A DNA stretch of 11,047 bases from an uncultured bacterium (lineage in GTDB: Bacteria > Pseudomonadota > Alphaproteobacteria > SP197), in the NCBI GenBank assembly GCA_938014945.1, contig CALLQH010000370.1, positions 1-11,047 on the forward strand, written 5' to 3'. The translations under genes and the position numbers were made by a program. The notes below the pieces were generated by a model, which did no database searches, was not told where the DNA came from, and worked only from the letters and a program-made list of their open reading frames with translations. Positions 6,058 through 11,047 of this stretch are shown one piece after another. Within the stretch, counting starts at the first letter, position 1, and each line of letters starts with the position of its first letter.

Positions 6058-7668
6058 ATGCCGCTCGATACCCAGTCCGAAAGCCTCGATGTCGTCATCG
6101 TCGGTGCCGGTTTCTCCGGTCTCTACCTCCTGAACCGGCTGCGCAAGGAGGGTTTCTCCGTCCATGTGATCGAGGCGGGCGACGATGTCGGCGGCACCTG
6201 GTACTGGAACCGGTATCCCGGCGCGCGCTGCGACATCATGAGCCTCGACTACTCCTATTCCTTCGACGAGGACCTGGAGCAGGAGTGGCGGTGGCCCGAG
6301 CGCTTCTCGCCCCAGCCCGACATCCTGACCTATGCCCGGGCCGTGGCCGAGCGCTACGACCTGCGCCGCGACATCACCTTTTCGACCCGCGTCACCGCCG
6401 CCACCTTCGACGAAGGCTCGGGCCGCTGGACGGTGGAGGCCGAGGGCGGCCGGCGCTGGAACGCGCGCCATGTCGTGATGGCCACTGGCTGCCTTTCGGT
6501 GCCGAGGATGCCCGACGTCCCCGGTCTCGATAGCTTCAAGGGCGACTGGTACCACACCGGCGACTGGCCCCATGAGCCGGTCGATTTCACAGGCAAGCGC
6601 GTCGGCCTGATAGGCACGGGCTCCTCGGGCATCCAGTCGATCACGGTGATCGGACGGCAGGCGGCCGAGCTGACCGTGTTCCAGCGCACGCCCAACTTCT
6701 CGACCCCGGCATGGAACACTGCCATGGACCCGGTCGAGGAGGCCGAGCACAAGGCGCACTACCGCGAACTGCGCGAGATCACCCGCTGGAATGCGGGCGG
6801 CTACCTGGTCGAGGACAACAACGATCCCTGCAAGCACCTGCCGCGCGACGTCATCGAGGCGGAACTGGAGCGGCGCTGGCAGCAGGGCGGCTTCAGCATC
6901 CTGGGCGCCTACGGCGACATCATGACGGACATGGAGGTCAACGCCATCGTCGTCGATTTCGTCCACGCCAAGATCAAGGAGAAGGTCAAGGATCCGGCCA
7001 CGGCCGAGCTGCTGTGCCCCAAGGACCACCCCTTCGGCAGCAAGCGGCTGTGCGTCGATACGGGTTACTACGAGACCTACAACCGCGAGGGCGTGCGCCT
7101 GGTCGACATCCGCAAGGCGCCGATCGAGTGCATCACCCCGACCGGCATCCGCACCGCCGAGGGCGAGTACGCATTCGATGCCATCGTCTTCGCCACCGGG
7201 TTCGATGCCATGACCGGCGCGATCCTCAATGTCGACATCCGTGGCCGCCAGGGCGCATCCCTGCGCAAGAAGTGGGCGCACGGCCCGCGTTCCTACCTCG
7301 GCCTCATGGTTGCGGGTTTCCCCAACCTGTTCACGGTGACCGAACCGCAGAGCCCCTCGGTGCTGACCAACATGATGAGCGCCATCGAGCAGCATGTGGA
7401 CTGGATCACCGACTGCATCTGCAACCTGCGCGACCGTCAGGTGGCTCATATCGAGGCGACCAAGGACGCCGAGGATCACTGGGTGGACCATGTCATCGAG
7501 CTGGGCGACGCCACGCTCTATCCCCAGGCCAATTCCTGGTACATGGGTGCCAACATTCCGGGCAAGCCGCGTGTCTTCATGCCCTACGTCGGTGGCTTCG
7601 GCACCTACCGGAAGATCTGCGACGAGGTCGCCGCGGAGAACTATCGCGGCTTCGAACTCGCGTCCTGA
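6058..7668 (+). CDS. Baeyer-Villiger-type flavin monooxygenase (class B)
   Basis: FAD- and NADPH-dependent monooxygenase of 536 residues, the size of cyclohexanone/phenylacetone monooxygenases, which insert oxygen next to a carbonyl to give esters or lactones. FAD-binding GAGFSGLYLL is at 16-25. The BVMO motif GTWYWNRYPGARCD (46-59) supplies the conserved active-site Asp59. The fingerprint FxGxxxHxxxWP is exact at 160-171 (FKGDWYHTGDWP). The NADPH-binding GTGSSGIQ is at 186-193. The KR of GSKRLCVDTGYYETYNR (327-343) provides the catalytic arginine, Arg330, and the second BVMO signature FATGFDAMTG is at 378-387. These together favour BVMO over plain N/S-oxidising FMO. The start is ATG at 6058 with GAAGGA 8 nt upstream. 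It may be transcribed with sthA or from its own promoter. It converges on chrA with 3 nt between stops. The substrate is not predictable from the sequence. Confidence 0.92.
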   Translation: MPLDTQSESLDVVIVGAGFSGLYLLNRLRKEGFSVHVIEAGDDVGGTWYWNRYPGARCDIMSLDYSYSFDEDLEQEWRWPERFSPQPDILTYARAVAERYDLRRDITFSTRVTAATFDEGSGRWTVEAEGGRRWNARHVVMATGCLSVPRMPDVPGLDSFKGDWYHTGDWPHEPVDFTGKRVGLIGTGSSGIQSITVIGRQAAELTVFQRTPNFSTPAWNTAMDPVEEAEHKAHYRELREITRWNAGGYLVEDNNDPCKHLPRDVIEAELERRWQQGGFSILGAYGDIMTDMEVNAIVVDFVHAKIKEKVKDPATAELLCPKDHPFGSKRLCVDTGYYETYNREGVRLVDIRKAPIECITPTGIRTAEGEYAFDAIVFATGFDAMTGAILNVDIRGRQGASLRKKWAHGPRSYLGLMVAGFPNLFTVTEPQSPSVLTNMMSAIEQHVDWITDCICNLRDRQVAHIEATKDAEDHWVDHVIELGDATLYPQANSWYMGANIPGKPRVFMPYVGGFGTYRKICDEVAAENYRGFELAS

Positions 7669-7671
7669 CGC

Positions 7672-8886
7672 TCAGGCCGCGGCGAGCGCCCATCCGCCGG
7701 CGGCGGTGGCGATGACCACCGCCCAGGGCGGCACCTTCCACAGGGCCAGCGCCGCAAGTGCGAGCAAGGCGAGCGCCAGGTCTGCGGGGCTGGCGATGGC
7801 GCCGGTCCATACGGGATCGTCGAGCGCGGCGAGCAGCAGGCCCACGACCGCCGCGTTGACGCCCATCAGGGCGCGGCGCACGCCGCCGCGATGGCGCAGG
7901 CTTTCCCAGAAGGGCAGGGCGCCCGCGACCAGCAGGAACGAGGGCGCAAAGACCGCCAGCAGACAGATGAGGCCGCCGGCCCAGCCGTTGGGTGCGATCT
8001 CCCCGACCGTGCCCAGATAAGCCGCGAAGGTGAAGAGCGGGCCGGGCACCGCCTGGGCCGCGCCGTAGCCGGCGAGGAACGCGTCCTCGCCGACCCAGCC
8101 CGGCGGCACCACCTCGGCCTGCAGCAGGGGCAGCACGACATGGCCGCCGCCGAAGACCAGCGCGCCGGTGCGGTAGAAGCTGTCGATCAGGTCCAGCGCA
8201 TGGCTCGATCCCGCCGCGGCCGCCAGCGGCAGGCCCACCAGCAGGGCGGCGAACAGGATCAGCGCGCCGACCGCCCAGCTCCGCCCGACGGCAACCGGCA
8301 GCCTGCTGTGATCCCTGGTTTCCTCGGCCTTGAGCACGGCAAGTCCGGCCACCGCGCCGGCCGCGATGATGGCGATCTGTGTCAGGGATGTCGGCGCCAG
8401 CAGGGCGGCAATGGCGGCAAGCAGCGCCATGGTCAGGCGCGGCCGGTCCGGACAAAGGCTTTTGCCCATGCCCCACACCGCCTGGGCGACGACGGCGACC
8501 GCCACCACCTTCAGGCCGTGCAGCACGCCGTCGGGAATGAACTCGCGATAGGTGGTGACGCCGTAGCCGAAGGCGATCAGCGCCAGCGCCGAGGGCGCGG
8601 TGAAGGCGACCCAGGCGGCGACCATGCCCAGCGGTCCGGCCTTGGCCAGCCCGATCGCCATGCCGACCTGGCTCGATGCCGGGCCGGGCAGGAACTGGCA
8701 CAGGGCGACCAGATCGGCATAGGCGCGGTCGTCGAGCCAGCGGCGGCGCTCCACGAAGGCTTCGCGGAAATAGCCCAGATGGGCCACAGGACCACCAAAG
8801 GCGGTAAAGCCCAGCGCCAGGAAGGCGGTGAAGACCGCGCCTGCCGACTGCCGTCCGGCGATTTCTGCTTGGCTGCGCTTGGGCAT
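7672..8886 (-). CDS. chrA: chromate efflux transporter, long-chain CHR family
   Basis: Inner-membrane chromate ion transporter of 404 residues with two homologous CHR domains, the long-chain form. Domain 1 opens with LGFTAFGGPVAHLGYF (25-40), then the REAFVERRRWLDD linker and ALCQFLPGPASSQVG (61-75). Domain 2 repeats the pattern with TGALVFGGGHVVLPLLQ (240-256) and AAQAVPGPLFTFAAYLG (276-292). Many alternating hydrophobic segments are visible and there is no signal peptide. Members export chromate from the cytoplasm, giving resistance, and may handle sulfate-like oxyanions. The ATG at 8886 is chosen because homology begins soon after it. The frame stays open far upstream, antisense to the guanidine hydrolase gene, but without similarity. 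Its Shine-Dalgarno is weak (GGA). There is no chrB regulator, chrC or chrF beside it, so its regulation cannot be read here. It is divergent from the guanidine hydrolase gene. Confidence 0.92.
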   Translation of the reverse strand: MPKRSQAEIAGRQSAGAVFTAFLALGFTAFGGPVAHLGYFREAFVERRRWLDDRAYADLVALCQFLPGPASSQVGMAIGLAKAGPLGMVAAWVAFTAPSALALIAFGYGVTTYREFIPDGVLHGLKVVAVAVVAQAVWGMGKSLCPDRPRLTMALLAAIAALLAPTSLTQIAIIAAGAVAGLAVLKAEETRDHSRLPVAVGRSWAVGALILFAALLVGLPLAAAAGSSHALDLIDSFYRTGALVFGGGHVVLPLLQAEVVPPGWVGEDAFLAGYGAAQAVPGPLFTFAAYLGTVGEIAPNGWAGGLICLLAVFAPSFLLVAGALPFWESLRHRGGVRRALMGVNAAVVGLLLAALDDPVWTGAIASPADLALALLALAALALWKVPPWAVVIATAAGGWALAAA

Positions 8887-8969
8887 GGCCGGTCCGTTGT
8901 TTGGAGCGGCAGCGTTCCCGGCCCGTGCGGCGCGGTCAATCGCGGCCGACCGAAAATCGACATGGCCGG

Positions 8970-8998
8970 TTGACATTGAAGGGTGCAGTGGGTGCCAT
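8970..8998 (+). promoter_or_regulatory. putative sigma70-type promoter for the guanidine hydrolase-haemoglobin unit
   Basis: A perfect TTGACA -35 (8970-8975) is followed after 17 bp by TGCCAT (8993-8998), which keeps the key T and AT positions of a -10 element. Initiation would fall near 9005, leaving a leader of about 30 nt before the ATG at 9037. The spacing is ideal but the -10 is only a 3 of 6 match. Confidence 0.4.
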
Positions 8999-9036
8999 GC
9001 GCGCCGCCGCACGACCCGAACCGGAGAACCATTCCC

Positions 9037-10032
9037 ATGCCCCTCAGTGTTTATGAAGAGACCATCAAGCTCTTCGGCTCCCACCCCGAACCGTCGTTCG
9101 AAAGCGCCGAGCAGCAGGTCAATGTCTGGGGCCGCGAGTGGGGCTGCGACAACGATGTCGGCCAGATCCGCGTCGTGCTGATGCACCGCCCCGGCGACGA
9201 GATGAAGCTGATCGACCGTTCCAAGCGGATCGAGGAGATCGGTTCCTACGGCGACATGGATGCCGGCTGGTACTGGCAGAGCGAGACCATCCCGGAGATT
9301 GCCGAATTCCAGGCCCAGCACGACGGCCTGGTCAAGGCGCTGGAGGCCGAGGGCGTCGAGGTGGTTTATCTCGACGGCATCGAGAAGGACGGCATCAAGT
9401 CGATCTACACGCGCGATTCCTCCTTTGCGGTGAAGGGTGGCGCCATCGTCACGCGCCTGGCGCGCAAGATCCGGCGCGGCGAGGAGCGTCACGTCACGCG
9501 CACGCTGGCCAACCTCGGCATGCCGATCCTGCGCACGCTGCACGGCACAGCGCTGGCCGAAGGCGGCAGCTTCGCCTGGCTCAACTCGAAGACCGCCGTC
9601 ATCGGCCGTTCCTGCTGCGTCAGCGAGGAGGGGGCCCGCCAGATCGAGGAGGTGCTCGCCCATCAGGGCGTCGAGCTGATCCGCGTCGATCTCAACGGCT
9701 ACCAGATTCACATCGACGGCATGCTCACCATGATCGACGTCGATCTGGCCATCGTCGATCCCGCACAGCTTCCCTACTGGTTCCTGGAGAAGCTGAAGGA
9801 ACTGGGTATCCGCACGGTGGAGATTTCAGAGCAGGACAACGGCTGGATCATCAACTGTCTGGCGGTGCGTCCCGGGCGCGTCATCATGCCCCACGGCATC
9901 TCCAATCGGACCATGGACAAACTCGGCGCGCTCGGGGTCGAGGTCGTGCAGATCCCCTACGACAAGGTGCAGCTCAACGGCGGCGGCATCCATTGCTCGA
10001 CCTGCCCGCTGGTGCGCGACAGCGTCGACTGA
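9037..10032 (+). CDS. guanidine-modifying hydrolase, DDAH/arginine deiminase-like
   Basis: Cytoplasmic enzyme of the amidinotransferase/pentein superfamily, 331 residues, which attacks a guanidinium carbon with a cysteine. Arginine deiminases make citrulline and ammonia; dimethylarginine dimethylaminohydrolases (DDAH) make citrulline and a methylamine from methylated arginine. Visible active-site elements are RVVLMHRPGDE (45-55) in the N-terminal pentein repeat, YTRDSSF (124-130) with substrate-binding Arg126-Asp127, AEGGSF (174-179) with catalytic Glu176, YQIHID (222-227) with His225, and NGGGIHCSTCPL (314-325) with the nucleophile Cys320. All key residues are present, so it should be active. 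The length is nearer DDAH-like bacterial proteins than the 400-residue arginine deiminases. Start ATG at 9037 with GGAG about 11 nt upstream. A truncated-haemoglobin gene follows 10 nt after the stop, so the two are almost certainly one transcript. Which guanidine compound it uses is open. Confidence 0.88.
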   Translation: MPLSVYEETIKLFGSHPEPSFESAEQQVNVWGREWGCDNDVGQIRVVLMHRPGDEMKLIDRSKRIEEIGSYGDMDAGWYWQSETIPEIAEFQAQHDGLVKALEAEGVEVVYLDGIEKDGIKSIYTRDSSFAVKGGAIVTRLARKIRRGEERHVTRTLANLGMPILRTLHGTALAEGGSFAWLNSKTAVIGRSCCVSEEGARQIEEVLAHQGVELIRVDLNGYQIHIDGMLTMIDVDLAIVDPAQLPYWFLEKLKELGIRTVEISEQDNGWIINCLAVRPGRVIMPHGISNRTMDKLGALGVEVVQIPYDKVQLNGGGIHCSTCPLVRDSVD

Positions 10033-10042
10033 GGAGATGCCG

Positions 10043-10459
10043 ATGGCCGCAACGACGGAGACGACCGCCTCGGCATCGCCTGCGCCGCAAAGTCCGTATG
10101 AACTGGCTGGCGGTGAGGAGGGCCTGCGCCGCCTGGTCGCCCGGTTCTACGCGATCATGGACAGCGCCCCCGAGGCGGCCGGCATCCGCGCCATGCACGG
10201 CGCCGACCTGGGACCGGTCAGCAACAGCCTGTTCGAGTACCTGAGCGGCTGGCTCGGCGGCCCGCCGCTCTACAGCCAGCGCACCGGCACGGTCTGCCTC
10301 ACCGCGCCGCACAAGGGCTTTGCCATCGGAGAGGCCGAACGCGATCAGTGGCTGTTCTGCATGCGTCAGGCCATGGCCGACCTGGGCTGGCCGGAGGAAA
10401 CCCGCGCCCTGTTCGACGGGCCGTTCTTCGCCATCGCCGACTTCGTGCGCAACCGCTAG
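10043..10459 (+). CDS. group II truncated haemoglobin
   Basis: Small cytoplasmic haem protein of the 2-on-2 globin family (group II, TrHbO/YjbI-like), implicated in oxygen, nitric-oxide or peroxide chemistry. It is 138 residues from the ATG at 10043. That start is preferred over the ATG at 10037 because the GAGGAG Shine-Dalgarno (10031-10036) abuts the latter but lies an ideal 6 nt from the former. An N-terminal Ala/Thr/Ser-rich tail of about 17 residues precedes the fold, which starts at YELAGGEEGLRRLVARFY (19-36, Tyr36 at B10). IRAMH, FEYLSGWLGGPPLY (64-77) and FAIGEAERDQWLFCMRQAM (93-111, Trp103 at G8, the group II/III tryptophan) follow. His90 in APHKGF is the proximal F8 haem ligand; the preceding residue is Pro where group II members usually have Arg. 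The Shine-Dalgarno overlaps the stop of the guanidine hydrolase, implying coupled translation. Confidence 0.9.
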   Translation: MAATTETTASASPAPQSPYELAGGEEGLRRLVARFYAIMDSAPEAAGIRAMHGADLGPVSNSLFEYLSGWLGGPPLYSQRTGTVCLTAPHKGFAIGEAERDQWLFCMRQAMADLGWPEETRALFDGPFFAIADFVRNR

Positions 10460-10475
10460 ACGGGATCGGCCTGCT

Positions 10476-11047
10476 CTAGGGGGCCGCCGGCAGGGTGACG
10501 CGCACGGTGGTGCCCACGCCCGGCGCGCTCTCCAGCTCCAGCGTGCCGCCGTGCAGTTCGGCAAGGCGAACCGCGATGGGCAGGCCCAGGCCGGTGCCGC
10601 GCTGGGGGGCGTGTTCGTGGGTCGCGACCTGGCCGAAGGGCTGCAGGGCAACCTCGATGCCGTCGGCATCCATGCCGATGCCGGTGTCGGCCACCTCGAT
10701 CATGGCGGCACCCTCGGGCGCGTCCTTGATGCGCACGGTCACGCTGCCGCCCCGCGGCGTGAAGGTGATCGCATTGGACAGCAGGTTGATCAGGATTTCG
10801 CGCAGGGCGATGTCGTCGGCATAGAGCATCGGCTCGGGCCCCGCCTCGATGCTCAGGGCCACGCCGCGCGTTTCGGCTTCCTGGCCGACCAGCTCGATGC
10901 AGGATTGCGCCACCTTGCGTGCGTCCAGCAGGGCGGGAAACAGTTCGCGGCGGCCGGCCTCGATCTTCGAGAGATCGAGGATGTCGTTGACGATGGTGAG
11001 CAGGACATTGCCGCTGGCGTGGATGTGCTCGACATACTCGCGGTAGC
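10476..11047 (-). CDS. sensor histidine kinase, C-terminal catalytic part (runs off window)
   Basis: The 189 visible residues are the C-terminus of a two-component sensor kinase, ending at TAG (10476-10478), with the N-terminus beyond the window edge. The first 30 residues (HASGNVLLTIVNDILDLSKI) are the second helix of the HisKA dimerisation domain; the phosphoaccepting H-box lies outside the window. The HATPase_c domain then shows the N-box ILINLLSNAITFTPRGG (84-100), G1 DTGIGM (120-125), the F-box PFGQV (136-140) and G2 GTGLGLPIA (150-158), so ATP binding looks intact. It ends about 30 residues after G2, with no receiver domain attached at the C-terminus. The signal sensed and its partner regulator are not visible. 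It converges on the truncated-haemoglobin gene with a 16-nt gap, so it is not in that transcript. A GTG at 10913 is an internal valine codon, not the start. Confidence 0.9.
   Translation of the reverse strand, partial: YREYVEHIHASGNVLLTIVNDILDLSKIEAGRRELFPALLDARKVAQSCIELVGQEAETRGVALSIEAGPEPMLYADDIALREILINLLSNAITFTPRGGSVTVRIKDAPEGAAMIEVADTGIGMDADGIEVALQPFGQVATHEHAPQRGTGLGLPIAVRLAELHGGTLELESAPGVGTTVRVTLPAAP

Noticed and set aside
6022..7491. A 489-codon minus-strand frame opposite the monooxygenase
   Set aside because: Antisense shadow of a well-supported BVMO, with no recognisable motifs of its own.
8887..9711. Upstream in-frame extension of chrA by about 275 codons
   Set aside because: It lies antisense to the guanidine hydrolase and across the divergent promoter region, and ChrA similarity starts only after the ATG at 8886.

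Overview
The window is a GC-rich, densely coded stretch (overlapping or nearly abutting genes, GTG and TTG starts alongside ATG, mostly very short intergenic gaps). Together with the gene families present this suggests a chromosomal segment of an alphaproteobacterium, perhaps Rhodospirillales-like; that placement is an inference from style and family resemblance, not from a marker gene. I see no rRNA, tRNA, CRISPR array, insertion sequence, phage gene or origin.

Layout. Positions 1-2489 are a minus-strand cluster read right to left: a luciferase-like (LLM) flavin oxidoreductase, an alpha/beta hydrolase whose GTG start lies 4 nt after the LLM stop, and after a 90-nt gap the N-terminal half of an AI-2E/PerM-family membrane protein cut by the window edge. 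A 201-nt divergent region (2490-2690) separates this cluster from a plus-strand PiT-type phosphate transporter. It holds three TGAC-containing half-sites exactly 11 bp apart, the geometry of a PhoB binding site (Pho box). Converging on the PiT gene is a small broken gene at 4199-4460, apparently the remnant of a pyridoxamine-phosphate-oxidase-like protein. Plus-strand sthA (soluble transhydrogenase) and a Baeyer-Villiger-type flavin monooxygenase follow. The monooxygenase converges, with a 3-nt gap, on a minus-strand long-chain ChrA chromate transporter. Divergent from chrA, behind a plausible TTGACA promoter, is a two-gene unit: a guanidine-modifying (DDAH/arginine deiminase-like) hydrolase and a group II truncated haemoglobin. 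The window ends in the C-terminal catalytic part of a minus-strand sensor histidine kinase.

How the genes may work together. The best supported regulatory link is the Pho box beside the phosphate transporter. Its half-sites are oriented away from the transporter and towards the LLM cluster, so PhoB might repress the former, activate the latter, or both. The hydrolase-haemoglobin pair is suggestive because methylarginine/arginine chemistry and truncated haemoglobins both touch nitric-oxide and nitrogen metabolism, but no direct link is shown here. SthA exchanges reducing equivalents between NADPH and NADH next to an NADPH-dependent monooxygenase, which may be coincidence. I found no convincing new defence, mobile or RNA system; most of the window is recognisable metabolic and transport housekeeping.
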